Shown one piece after another: positions 49,599 through 58,238 of a DNA stretch of 64,000 nt. Both the position numbers and the translations under genes were made by a program. This DNA comes from Micromonospora haikouensis (GTDB taxonomy: Bacteria > Actinomycetota > Actinomycetes > Mycobacteriales > Micromonosporaceae). The stretch is taken from the NCBI RefSeq assembly GCF_900091595.1, contig NZ_FMCW01000018.1, positions 1 through 64,000 on the forward strand. Reading direction: 5' to 3'. The notes below the pieces were generated by a model that worked only from the letters and a program-made list of their open reading frames with translations, was not told where the DNA came from and did not search any database. Each line of letters starts with the position of its first letter. The stretch's first letter is position 1.

Positions 49599-51503
49599 GT
49601 GCCTCCGCGGATCCCCCATCCCGAGCCCGGTGTCCCCGACACGTCAGGGCCGCTGCGCTACATCTGGTGGCTGATCCGCTGCCAGCCGTGGCCGGTGCTG
49701 CGCGGCAGCGTGTTCGGCACGGCGTGGATGGTCGGGCTGTCGGTCCGCCCCTACCTGGTCGCCCGCGCCATCGACGACGGCCTGCGCGCCGGCGACGGGC
49801 GGGCGCTGCTGTGGTGGGTCGCCGCGATCGTGGCGGCCGGGTTCGCGCTGGCGTGGCTGGGCATCATGCGGCACCGCACGATGACGTTCATCCGGGAGGA
49901 CGCCAGCGCCCGCTCCGCCGAGGTGCTGCTGCGCGGGCTCTCCTCCGTCGGCGCGGTGCTCCCCCGCCGACTGGCCGCGGGCGACGTCGCCACCGTCGGC
50001 GGGTACGACATCGTGCGCACCTCGCACGTGCTGACGCTCAGCGGCCCCGGGGTGGGTGCCGTCATCGCGTACGGGGTCGTCGCCGTGCTGCTCTGGTCGG
50101 TGGATCCGCCGCTCGCCGTGCTGGTGCTGCTGGGCGTGCCGGCGATCGCGGTGTCCGTCGGGCCGCTGCTGCGCCGCCTCGAACGCGCGGAGTCGGCCTA
50201 CCGGCAGCAGCAGGGCGAGCTGACCACCCGGGCCGACGACATCGTCGCCGGCCTGCGGGTGCTCGCCGGGGTCGGCGGCCGCCACCTGTTCGCCCGCCGG
50301 TACGCGGCCCGCTCCCGGGCCCTGCGGGGCGAGGGCTACCGGGTGGGCGCGGTGGCCAGCTGGATCGACGCGCTGACGCTCACCATGCCGGGGCTCTTCC
50401 TGGCGGCCGTGGTCTGGCTCGCCGCGCGGACGGCGGCGAACGGCGACATCACCATCGGGCAGCTCGTCGCCGTCTACGGCTACACGGCCGTCCTCGTCGT
50501 GCCGGTCTGGTTCCTGCTGGAGGGCGGCTACATGCTCATCCAGGGGCGCGTCGCGGCCCGCCGCATCGTCGGCCTGCTGCGGCTGACCCCCGATCCGGCG
50601 GGCGGGCCGGTGACCGCGACCGCGCCGCGGCAGCCGGCCGAGCTGCGCGACCCGGCCACCGGGCTGGTGGTGCCGCCGGGCCGGCTGGTGGGCGTCGCCG
50701 CCGACGACCCGGCCGAGGCCGTCGCCCTGGCCGACCGGCTCGGCCGGTACGTCGCCAGCGACGTGACCTGGGGCGGCGTGCCGCTGGCCGGCGTCGACCT
50801 CGACGACGTGCGCGCCCGGATCCTGGTCGCCGACCACGACAGCCACCTCTTCGCGGGCACCCTGCGGGAGCTCCTGCGCGGCCGGGCGGCGGGCGGCAAC
50901 GCACGCCCCGCTGCGGCCGGCGACAACGCGGCCGGCACCGGACCTGCCCGCGACGAGACAGCCGGCGACGACGCCGACATCCGGGCCGCGCTGCACGCCG
51001 CGTCGGCGCAGGACGTGGCCGACGCGCTGCCCGACGGCCTCGACACCCCGATCGGGGCCCGGGCCCGCACGCTCTCCGGCGGCCAGCGGCAGCGGGTGCG
51101 CCTCGCCCGGGCCCTGCTGGCCGAGCCGGAGGTGCTGATCCTCGTCGACCCGACGTCCGCCGTGGACGCCCACACCGAGGCGCGCATCGCGCAGCGCCTG
51201 CGCGGGGCGCGGGCCGGGCGCACCACGATCGTGCTGGCCACGTCCCCGCTGGTGCTCGGGCACGCCGACACGGTCGCGCACCTGAGCGCCGGCCGGGTCG
51301 TCGCCACCGGCACCCACGCCGACCTGCTCGCCCGCGACCCGGGCTACCGCGCGCTGGTGTCCCGCACCGGGGGCACCGCCGACGGCGAGCACGGCGAGTC
51401 CGTCGAGGGCTGGGCCGCAGAGGGCACAGCGGTCGAGGGCACAGCCGTCGGGGGCCGGGCAGCCGACGACGAGGCCGTCGAGGCCGGGCGGGCGCGGCGG
51501 TGA
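49599..51503 (+). CDS. ABC exporter half-transporter, degenerate Walker A/B, intact signature
   Basis: A 634-residue half-transporter with six transmembrane helices (about residues 20-300) and a nucleotide-binding domain. The P-loop reads GVAADDPAEAVAL in place of GxxGxGKS, so the ATP-binding lysine is lost; Walker B reads VLILVDPTSAVD, with Val and Asp in place of Asp-Glu. The signature TLSGGQRQRVRLA is perfect. It therefore cannot bind ATP normally but can complete the site of its partner. The C-terminal tail (EGWAAEGTAVEGTAVGG) is repeat-derived. Start GTG at 49599. It is coupled by GTGA to the partner half. Confidence 0.9.
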   Translation: MPPRIPHPEPGVPDTSGPLRYIWWLIRCQPWPVLRGSVFGTAWMVGLSVRPYLVARAIDDGLRAGDGRALLWWVAAIVAAGFALAWLGIMRHRTMTFIREDASARSAEVLLRGLSSVGAVLPRRLAAGDVATVGGYDIVRTSHVLTLSGPGVGAVIAYGVVAVLLWSVDPPLAVLVLLGVPAIAVSVGPLLRRLERAESAYRQQQGELTTRADDIVAGLRVLAGVGGRHLFARRYAARSRALRGEGYRVGAVASWIDALTLTMPGLFLAAVVWLAARTAANGDITIGQLVAVYGYTAVLVVPVWFLLEGGYMLIQGRVAARRIVGLLRLTPDPAGGPVTATAPRQPAELRDPATGLVVPPGRLVGVAADDPAEAVALADRLGRYVASDVTWGGVPLAGVDLDDVRARILVADHDSHLFAGTLRELLRGRAAGGNARPAAAGDNAAGTGPARDETAGDDADIRAALHAASAQDVADALPDGLDTPIGARARTLSGGQRQRVRLARALLAEPEVLILVDPTSAVDAHTEARIAQRLRGARAGRTTIVLATSPLVLGHADTVAHLSAGRVVATGTHADLLARDPGYRALVSRTGGTADGEHGESVEGWAAEGTAVEGTAVGGRAADDEAVEAGRARR

Positions 51504-53233
51504 CGAAGCTTCCGGTGGCGGGCCGGGCAACCGTACGCCGGGCCGCCCTCGACCTGATCGCCCGGGACCGACGGGCCGTGGCCGTCGTCCTGGCGCTGCA
51601 CGTCGCCGCGACGGTCGCCGGGCTCGGCGCGCCGTGGCTGCTCGGCCGGATCGTCGACGAGGTCTCCGCCGGGGCGGGCGTCGCCGCCGTGGACCGGCTG
51701 GCGCTGGCCATCGCCGCCTGCGTGCTGGCCCAGGGGCTGCTCTCCCGCTACGCGCAGTACGCCGGGCACCGGTTCGGCGAGCGGGCCGTCGCCCGGCTGC
51801 GGGAGGAGTTCGTCACCCGGATGCTCGGCCTGCCCGTGTCCGTGGTCGAGCGCGCCGGCACCGGTGACCTGGCCACCCGCAGCTCGGTCGACGTGACGAC
51901 GGTCGGCACCACCGTGCGCGAGGTCGTGCCGACGGTCGTCATCGCCGGGACGCACCTGCTGCTGCTCTTCGCGGCGGTGTTCCTGCTCGATCCGCTGCTC
52001 GGGCTCGTCGCGCTGGCCGGCCTGCCGTCCATCTGGGCGGTGACCCGCTGGTACCTGCGCCGGGCCGGGCCCGCCTACCTCGCCGAGGGGGCGGCGACGG
52101 CCGAGCTGACCGAGGCGCTGACCACCACGGCGGAGGGCGCGCGCACGATCGAGGCGCTGCGGCTGGGCGCCGACCGCGTCGCGTACGGCACCGGGCAGGT
52201 CGCCGGGGTGTGGGCGGCGCGGCGGGCCACGCTCGCGCTGCGGTCGGTGTTCTTCCCCGGGGTGGAGGGCAGCTACGCGCTGCCGATCGCCGCCGTCCTC
52301 TGTGTCGGCGGGGTCTTCCTGTCGCGCGGCATGGTCAGCCTCGGCGAGGTGGTCGCCGCGGCGCTCTACCTCCAGCAGGCGATCGACCCGCTGGACCGGC
52401 TGTTGCAGTGGGTCGAGCAGGCGCAGCGCGGCATCGCCTCGCTCGCCCGGGTCCTCGGGGTGGGGCTGGTGCCGCCGGAGCCGCGCGGGCGGGCCGACGC
52501 GCCGCACGGGCGGCGGCTGTTGGTGCGGGGCGCGCGGTTCTCGTACGCCGAGGGTCACGAGGTGCTGCACGGCATCGACCTGGCGGTCGAGCCGGGGGAA
52601 CGCCTCGCCGTCGTCGGCCCCTCGGGTGCGGGCAAGTCCACCCTGGCCCGGCTGCTCGCCGGGATCGACGCCCCGCAGGAGGGGGTGGTGAGTCTCGGCG
52701 GCGTCGCGGTCACCGACCTGGACCCGGCCGAGCGGCGTCGCCGGATCGCGCTCGTCACGCAGGAACACCACGTCTTCATCGGCTCGCTGCGCGACAACCT
52801 CGCGTTCGCCGCCCCGGACGCCACCGACGAACGCATGCTCGCGGCCCTGGACACGGTCGGCGCGGACTGGCACGCCGACCTGCCCGACGGCCTCGACACA
52901 CAGCTCGGCGACGGGGCCCGGGGCCTCGGCGCGGCGGAGGCCCAGCAGTTGGCGTTGGCCCGGCTGGTGCTGGCCGACCCGGACACGCTGATCCTCGACG
53001 AGGCGACCGCGGCACTGGACCCGACGACCGCCCGGCGCACCGAACGGGCGCTCGCGGCGGTGCTCGCCGGGCGGACCGTCATCGCCATCGCGCACCGGCT
53101 CAACACCGCGCACGACGCCGACCGGGTGGCGGTGCTGGAGGACGGCCGGATCACCGAGATCGGCGGCCACGACGAGCTGGTCGCCGCCGACGGCGTGTAC
53201 GCCTCCCTGTGGCGCTCCTGGCACGGCTCGTGA
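51500..53233 (+). CDS. ABC exporter half-transporter, intact Walker A/B, degenerate signature
   Basis: A 577-residue half-transporter: six helices, then an NBD with perfect Walker A (VVGPSGAGKSTLARLLAG), Q-loop (LVTQEHHVFIGSLRDN), Walker B (TLILDEATAALD) and H-loop (IAIAHRLN). The signature, normally LSGGQ, reads GLGAAEAQQLALA. It complements the first half: ATP bound here would meet the intact signature of the other subunit. GTG start at 51500 overlapping the first half's stop as GTGA. Substrate unknown; lipids, drugs or peptides are usual for this class. Confidence 0.93.
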   Translation: MTKLPVAGRATVRRAALDLIARDRRAVAVVLALHVAATVAGLGAPWLLGRIVDEVSAGAGVAAVDRLALAIAACVLAQGLLSRYAQYAGHRFGERAVARLREEFVTRMLGLPVSVVERAGTGDLATRSSVDVTTVGTTVREVVPTVVIAGTHLLLLFAAVFLLDPLLGLVALAGLPSIWAVTRWYLRRAGPAYLAEGAATAELTEALTTTAEGARTIEALRLGADRVAYGTGQVAGVWAARRATLALRSVFFPGVEGSYALPIAAVLCVGGVFLSRGMVSLGEVVAAALYLQQAIDPLDRLLQWVEQAQRGIASLARVLGVGLVPPEPRGRADAPHGRRLLVRGARFSYAEGHEVLHGIDLAVEPGERLAVVGPSGAGKSTLARLLAGIDAPQEGVVSLGGVAVTDLDPAERRRRIALVTQEHHVFIGSLRDNLAFAAPDATDERMLAALDTVGADWHADLPDGLDTQLGDGARGLGAAEAQQLALARLVLADPDTLILDEATAALDPTTARRTERALAAVLAGRTVIAIAHRLNTAHDADRVAVLEDGRITEIGGHDELVAADGVYASLWRSWHGS

Positions 53234-53399
53234 CGGCTGGTCGCCGGCACGCCTCGGAAAAGCCCGACGGTCTGCGCGCCGGGTGAAACCTGAGGGCGGC
53301 GTGGGGCGTCACACCCGCGCGGGGCACCGTCCGGTGGCACCCCGACGGTCCCTCCGGGGCGGGTATCGTCCAGCAACCATCGTCCACGAAGGAGCCCAT

Positions 53400-54383
53400 G
53401 TGCATCTGACTCATCCAGCGAGAACGCTGAGCCGCCTGCTGGTGTCCGTCGTGGGGGCCACCGCGCTGGTCGCGGCGCCGGCCTCGGCGGCTCCGGCGCA
53501 GAACTGGGGTCGGCCGCAGCTCCCGCCGGCCTCCGGCTGGACCCCGGTCCCCGGCGACGCCGGGGCGAGGTCGGGGCCCGCCGCCACCGTCTACGGCGGC
53601 GACCTGCACCTGTTCGCCCGGGGGGCGGGCGACGCCGTCCGGGTCGACCGCTACAACCTCACCTCCGACACCTGGTCGGGTTGGGCGACGGTGCCCGGCA
53701 CCGCCGGGGCCACGTCCGCACCCGCCACCACCATCTACGGCGGCGACCTGCACCTGTTCACCCAAGGCACCGGCGGCACCGTACGCACCAACCGCTACAA
53801 CGCCTCCACCAACACCTGGGCCGGCTGGACCACCGTCCCCGGCACCGCCGGAGCCACATCCGCACCCGCCACCACCATCTACGGCGGCAGCCTGCACCTG
53901 TTCACCCAAGGCACCGGCGGCACCGTACGCACCAACCGCTACAACGCCTCCACCAACACCTGGGCCGGCTGGACCACCGTCCCCGGCACCGCCGGAGCCA
54001 CATCCGCACCCGCCACCACCATCTACGGCGGCGACCTGCACCTGTTCACCCAGGGCACCGGCGGCACGGTGCGGACCAACCGCTACAACCTCACCACCGG
54101 CGACTGGACGGGCTGGGCCACCATCCCCGGCACCGCCAGGACCAAGTCCGCACCCGCCACCACCATCTACGGCGGCGACCTGCACCTGTTCGCACAGGGC
54201 GCAGGCAACACCGTGCGCACCAACCGCTACAACCTCACCACCGGCGACTGGACCGGCTGGACCACGGTGCCCGGTCCCGCCGGGGCGCGGTCGGTGCCGG
54301 CGGTGGTCGTCTACGGCGGCGAGCTGCGGCTCTTCGTCCGCGGCGCGCAGCACCAGATCCACCAGGCGCGGTTCGGGCTGTAG
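53400..54383 (+). CDS. Secreted repeat protein, probable beta-propeller/lectin
   Basis: A 327-residue exported protein. A signal peptide (RTLSRLLVSVVGATALVAAPASA) precedes six tandem 48-residue repeats with the pattern SAPATTIYGGDLHLFTQG and VRTNRYN followed by a GW pair. The pattern resembles DUF346-type repeats and PLL-like propeller lectins; each repeat would be one blade, and the sixth is shorter at the end. No catalytic residues are seen. The GTG at 53400 is five bases after GAAGGAG; the overlapping ATG at 53398 opens only three codons. A carbohydrate-binding or cell-surface role is a guess. Confidence 0.78.
   Translation: MHLTHPARTLSRLLVSVVGATALVAAPASAAPAQNWGRPQLPPASGWTPVPGDAGARSGPAATVYGGDLHLFARGAGDAVRVDRYNLTSDTWSGWATVPGTAGATSAPATTIYGGDLHLFTQGTGGTVRTNRYNASTNTWAGWTTVPGTAGATSAPATTIYGGSLHLFTQGTGGTVRTNRYNASTNTWAGWTTVPGTAGATSAPATTIYGGDLHLFTQGTGGTVRTNRYNLTTGDWTGWATIPGTARTKSAPATTIYGGDLHLFAQGAGNTVRTNRYNLTTGDWTGWTTVPGPAGARSVPAVVVYGGELRLFVRGAQHQIHQARFGL
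53547..54380 (+). repeat. Six in-frame 144-bp coding repeats
   Basis: The units start at about 53547, 53691, 53835, 53979, 54123 and 54267. Units 2, 3 and the first part of 4 are almost identical at the DNA level, including silent positions, while 1, 5 and 6 have diverged. This indicates recent duplication or gene conversion inside the gene. Confidence 0.85.
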
Positions 54384-54397
54384 CCCGTCCGGCGGGT

Positions 54398-55525
54398 TCA
54401 CCGGTCCGGGGAGGAGCGAACGCTTCCTCCCCGGACCGCTGCGCGTCGCAGGGCGGCGGGCATCCCGTTCGGTGGCCGGCTGCGGTGCAATCGCGTCGGC
54501 GTGTCGTATAGCGGAGACAGCCAACGATCGGCCGGCCGGGTTCGCGGCGGCGGCACCGATCGGTCAGGGTGCGGCGGAGCAGCGCGGGCGGCGAGGATGG
54601 CCCGGGTTTCGCGGCGTACCTCGTCGGGCTCGTGCACGAGGCGACGGTGGGCGAAGCGGACCACCAGGATGCCCAGGGTGGCCAGCAGGGCGTCCCGGCG
54701 CAGGTCGATCTCCCGCTGTCGCGGGTCGCCGTGCGTGGTCGCGCCGTCGAGTTCGATGTTGACGCGTTCCCGCTCGGCGAGCAGGTCGAGATACATGGTG
54801 CGCTGCCCGACCCTGACCCGCACCTGCCGGCGGAAGGCGGGCATCCCCGGCCCCGTGAAGACGTGCTCGTGCCCCCAGATCTCCAGCGGGCTGCGGCAGC
54901 CCTCGTCGAGCCGGGTCAGCAGGGTGCGCAGGGCCGGCCGGTCGGGAAGCCTGGGCGCGCCGGCCAGGGCGTGCCACAGCCGTTCGGCGGTGGTGAGCCG
55001 CTCGTTGACGGCGCGGATCACCGGTGCCCGGCGCCCGGCGTGCGGCAGCAGGGGCCACGAGTCCACCAGGGTCTGGTCGAGGCGGGTCACCGGCAGGTCG
55101 CCGCGCCTCACCACCTGCGGCGACCCGACGACGAAACCCTGACGGCGGTGTACGCGCACCCCGGGGCGGGTGCGGATGGCGGGGTTCACCGGTGCGCTCA
55201 GGTGCAGGACGTCGCCGGCCCGCTGCCGGTGCAGGCCCCACACGTGCAACGCGCTGAGGTGGCTGAGCGCGGCCCGCCCGCCGGCCCAGGCGCAGACCGC
55301 CCGATGGCCGAGGGCGGGGTGCAGGCGGCCGAGCGCGGGCAGGGCGATGTGTCCCACCTCCCCGACCAGCAGTCCCGCCGCGACGAACACCTCGGGCAGC
55401 ACCCGCACCAGGTGGCCGGCGGCGCACGCGTGCTGAAGGGTCCACGGGGGCACCACCTGTGTCGCCCCCGCCCTGGTGACCAGCCCGCCGCCGCGCCGCA
55501 CCAGGTCCCGCAGCACCTCGTTCAT
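54398..55525 (-). CDS. AbiEi-antitoxin-like/DUF559 protein
   Basis: A 375-residue protein. Residues 1-90 resemble the N-terminal winged-helix of AbiEi-type antitoxin-domain proteins (GGLVTRAGATQVVPPWTLQHACAAGHLVRVLPEVFV), and residues about 240-320 a DUF559/Vsr-like endonuclease fold (YLDLLAERERVNIELDGATTHG, LRRDALLATLGILVVRF). This arrangement is common in actinomycetes without an adjacent toxin, and none is encoded here. The C-terminal tail is Arg/Pro-rich and partly dictated by a terminator hairpin. The start is the ATG at 55525; a second in-frame start at 55561 is possible. Role unknown, perhaps DNA-related. Confidence 0.78.
   Translation of the reverse strand: MNEVLRDLVRRGGGLVTRAGATQVVPPWTLQHACAAGHLVRVLPEVFVAAGLLVGEVGHIALPALGRLHPALGHRAVCAWAGGRAALSHLSALHVWGLHRQRAGDVLHLSAPVNPAIRTRPGVRVHRRQGFVVGSPQVVRRGDLPVTRLDQTLVDSWPLLPHAGRRAPVIRAVNERLTTAERLWHALAGAPRLPDRPALRTLLTRLDEGCRSPLEIWGHEHVFTGPGMPAFRRQVRVRVGQRTMYLDLLAERERVNIELDGATTHGDPRQREIDLRRDALLATLGILVVRFAHRRLVHEPDEVRRETRAILAARAAPPHPDRSVPPPRTRPADRWLSPLYDTPTRLHRSRPPNGMPAALRRAAVRGGSVRSSPDR
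54402..54438. terminator. Hairpin covering the end of the AbiEi/DUF559 gene
   Basis: A perfect 14-bp stem, CGGTCCGGGGAGGA (54402-54415) with its complement at 54425-54438, and a nine-base loop. It starts 19 bp after the stop of the repeat-protein gene and lies within the last codons of the convergent gene, so it probably stops transcription from the left. Confidence 0.6.
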
Positions 55526-55652
55526 GCCGGTGACCGTGCCGATCGGCGCGGCACGGCGCAACCGGCCAGCGACCGGTGCTGTGGACGACCGTCGGGCTGT
55601 GGACGACGCCCGTCGCGGCAGGGCGTCTGCTATGGAGCCGGGCCGGCCCGGG

Positions 55653-55715
55653 TTGTGGAGTCATCGGTGTTTGCCTATGGTGCTCGGTAACCGGTTTCTG
55701 AAACCGGTTACCGAG
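55653..55715 (+). promoter_or_regulatory. lacI-operon promoter and 33-bp palindromic operator
   Basis: TTGTGG (55653-55658), 17 bp and TATGGT (55676-55681) form a good promoter. Immediately downstream a perfect inverted repeat has 15-bp arms, CTCGGTAACCGGTTT (55683-55697) and its complement (55701-55715), around CTG. Each arm contains the LacI-type core AACCGGTT, so two dimers or one tetramer could bind over the start point. It should control the LacI gene and the operon after it. Confidence 0.7.
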
Positions 55716-55741
55716 CGGCGCACGACGGAGCGAGGGAGTCC

Positions 55742-56929
55742 ATGGGCAGCGATCGGCTGACGGTCCGGGAGATCGCCCGGCTGGCCGGGGTGTCGGTCGC
55801 CACCGTCTCCCGGGTGTCCAACGGGGTCGGTCAGGTGTCCGAGGAGACCCGGCGGCGGGTGCAGCGGGCCATCGAGGAGCACGGCTACCGCCCCGACCAC
55901 CTCGGCCGGGCCCTCGCCGCCGGCCGGCACGGCGCGGTCGGCCTGGTGTTCCCCGGGCTGTCCGGCCCGTACTTCTCGGAGCTGATCCAGGGCTTCGAGG
56001 CCGAGGCGGTGCACACCCGCACCAGCGTCCACATCCTCTGCACCCACCTGCGGGACGACTCCGACGCCCAGGTCGTGGAGATGGCCCGCCGGGTCGACGG
56101 GCTGGCCGTCTTCGGCGGCACCGTCTCCCCCGACACGCTGCGGGAGCTGGCGGCACTCGTGCCCGTCGTGGTGCTCGCCGGCGAGGGGCCGCCCGGCGTG
56201 CCGTCCGTACGCGCGGAGAACGTCGCGGCGGCGACGGCGCTGACGCGGCACCTGCTGGCTGACCACGGGCTGCGCGGGCTGGTCTTCGTGGGCGACCCGC
56301 GCAACTCGCCGGACGTGACCGGCCGCTGGGAGGGTTTCCGCGCCGCGCACCGGCAGATCGGCCTGCCGCTGCCCCGCGCGCCGCTGCGGGTCGGCCTCGA
56401 ACAGCACGACGGGGTGTTCGCCGCCGACCAGCTGCTCAGCCGGGCGGCCCCGCCCCGGGGCGTGGTCTGCGCCAACGACGAGACCGCGCTCGGCATGCTC
56501 GTCGGCGCGGCGGCCCGGGGCGTGCGGGTGCCCGCCGACCTGGTCGTCACCGGCTTCGACGACATCCCGATGGCCGCGCTCGTCAGCCCGGCCCTGACGA
56601 CCGTCCGGCAGCCGGTGCGCGAGCTGGCCGGGCGGACCGCGCGGCTGCTGCTGCGGGCCGCGGCGGGCGAGACCGGGGGGTCCGACGCCGCCCTGGTGCT
56701 CCCGACCGACCTCGTCGTCCGGCGCAGCTGCGGCTGCCCCGCGGCCACCGGGGCCGGCCCCGCCACCGCGCCCAGCCCCGCCACCAAAGCCGGCTTCACC
56801 ACCGAAGCCGACCGCACCGGGCACCGCCCCGCCACCGCGCACGGGCCCACCGACAAGCACACCACCACCGAGCACGACCCCACGGCTGCCGGACGCCGTC
56901 CGGCGGCGGGTGACCGCACCGTGCGGTGA
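55742..56929 (+). CDS. LacI family transcriptional regulator
   Basis: A 395-residue repressor: helix-turn-helix TVREIARLAGVSVATVSRVSNG, hinge and periplasmic-binding-like sugar domain (VGLVFPGLSGPYFSELIQG, VCANDETALGMLVGAA, VVTGFDDIPMAALVSPALTTV). After about residue 330, where LacI proteins normally end, a Thr/Pro/His-rich tail of about 60 residues follows, unusual and probably disordered. GGAGCGAGGGAG precedes the ATG. It lies 36 bp before the ABC importer genes and very likely represses the whole operon, relieved by an oligosaccharide derived from its substrate. Confidence 0.92.
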   Translation: MGSDRLTVREIARLAGVSVATVSRVSNGVGQVSEETRRRVQRAIEEHGYRPDHLGRALAAGRHGAVGLVFPGLSGPYFSELIQGFEAEAVHTRTSVHILCTHLRDDSDAQVVEMARRVDGLAVFGGTVSPDTLRELAALVPVVVLAGEGPPGVPSVRAENVAAATALTRHLLADHGLRGLVFVGDPRNSPDVTGRWEGFRAAHRQIGLPLPRAPLRVGLEQHDGVFAADQLLSRAAPPRGVVCANDETALGMLVGAAARGVRVPADLVVTGFDDIPMAALVSPALTTVRQPVRELAGRTARLLLRAAAGETGGSDAALVLPTDLVVRRSCGCPAATGAGPATAPSPATKAGFTTEADRTGHRPATAHGPTDKHTTTEHDPTAAGRRPAAGDRTVR

Positions 56930-56965
56930 CCCGGCCGTGGCGACCCATCCCCCTCAGGAGGCGCA

Positions 56966-58237
56966 ATGAGGCACTGGAGACACGCGACGGCGGTCGTGGC
57001 CGCGCTCGCGCTGGGCGTGACCGGCTGCGGCCGGGACGACGGCGGGCCGGGTGCCGGCGGGCCCTCGGCCGGCGGGGCGGTCGCGGAGGGCAAGGCCACC
57101 GGCGAGATCACGGTCTGGGCGATGGGTGCCGAGGGGGAGAAGCTGAAGGCCCTGGCCGACGACTTCACCCGGGAGAACCCGGCGGCCAAGGTCACCGTCA
57201 CCGCGTTCCCGTTCGACGCCGCCCACGACAAGCTCGCCACCGCGATCGCGGGCCGGCAGACACCGGACGTGAGCATGATGGGCTCCACCTGGATGGGCGA
57301 GTTCGCCAAGACCGGGGCCCTGGACCCGACGCCCGCCGGGCTGTTCGACCAGGCCGCGTTCTTCCCGGGCGCGTGGGACACGACGGTGGTCGACGGCACC
57401 GCCTACGGCGTCCCCTGGTACGTCGAGACGCGGCTGATCTACCACCGCACCGACCTCGCGGCGAAGGCCGGGGTCGGCAAGCCGGCCAACTGGCAGGAGC
57501 TGACCGCGTTCGCCAGGGGGCTCAAGGAGGCCGGCGGGGCGAAGTGGGGCATCTCGCTGCAGCCGGGCGGCACCGGCGCGTGGCAGTCGTTCCTGCCGTT
57601 CGCCTGGCAGGCGGGGGCGGACGTGCTGGCCGACGGGAAGTTCACCCTGGACACCCCGCAAATGCGGACGGCGCTGGAATACTACGCGTCGTTCTTCCGG
57701 CAGGGGCTCGCCCCGAGCCAGGTCGCGCCGGGCGCGCAGGAGAGCGGCTTCGTCTCCGGCGACATCGGGGCGTTCGTCTCCGGCCCCTGGCACATGAGCA
57801 TCCTGCGCGAGCAGGGCGGCGCGGCGCTGGAGGGCAAGTGGGACGTCGCGCCGATGCCCCGCGAGAAGGCCGGCACCTCGTTCATCGGCGGCGCTGGCCT
57901 GGTGGTCTACCGGGACACCGACAACCGCGACACGGCCTGGAAGTTCGTCCGGTACCTCACCTCGCCGGCCGCCCAGCAGAAGCTCTACGACCTGGTGGGC
58001 AGCCTCCCGGCGGTGACGGCGACCTGGCAGTCGGGCAAGCTCGCCGACGACCCGCTGCTCAAGGCGTTCGGCGCGCAGCTCGCCGACGCCAAGTCGCCGC
58101 CGGCGATGGCCACCTGGGAGCAGGTCGCCGACGTCATCGACGACGGCATCGAGCGGGTGGTGCGGGGCGTGACCGACCCGGCCACCGCCACGCGGGAGAT
58201 GCAGGCCAAGGCGTCGGCCATCGGCACCGGGAGCTGA
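56966..58237 (+). CDS. Sugar ABC transporter substrate-binding lipoprotein
   Basis: A 423-residue family 1 extracellular solute-binding protein. The lipobox is LGVTGCG with the lipidated Cys at about residue 21; a short Gly-rich linker follows, then GEITVWAMGAEGEKLKALADDFTREN and typical lobes (TPDVSMMGSTWMGEFAKTGAL, GVPWYVETRLIYHRTDL, AFVSGPWHMSIL). It captures an oligosaccharide outside the membrane for the two permeases that follow. The importer ATPase is not in this operon; a shared MsiK-type ATPase is the usual solution in actinomycetes. AGGAGG precedes the ATG. Confidence 0.93.
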   Translation: MRHWRHATAVVAALALGVTGCGRDDGGPGAGGPSAGGAVAEGKATGEITVWAMGAEGEKLKALADDFTRENPAAKVTVTAFPFDAAHDKLATAIAGRQTPDVSMMGSTWMGEFAKTGALDPTPAGLFDQAAFFPGAWDTTVVDGTAYGVPWYVETRLIYHRTDLAAKAGVGKPANWQELTAFARGLKEAGGAKWGISLQPGGTGAWQSFLPFAWQAGADVLADGKFTLDTPQMRTALEYYASFFRQGLAPSQVAPGAQESGFVSGDIGAFVSGPWHMSILREQGGAALEGKWDVAPMPREKAGTSFIGGAGLVVYRDTDNRDTAWKFVRYLTSPAAQQKLYDLVGSLPAVTATWQSGKLADDPLLKAFGAQLADAKSPPAMATWEQVADVIDDGIERVVRGVTDPATATREMQAKASAIGTGS

Positions 58238-58238
58238 G

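Noticed and set aside
49667..53233. A single very long frame across both ABC exporter genes
   Set aside because: Its translation is Arg/Ala/Gly/Pro-rich nonsense in another frame, caused by high GC content.
54398..55525. Complete type IV toxin-antitoxin system
   Set aside because: Only the AbiEi-like domain is present and fused to DUF559; no nucleotidyltransferase-type toxin gene adjoins it.
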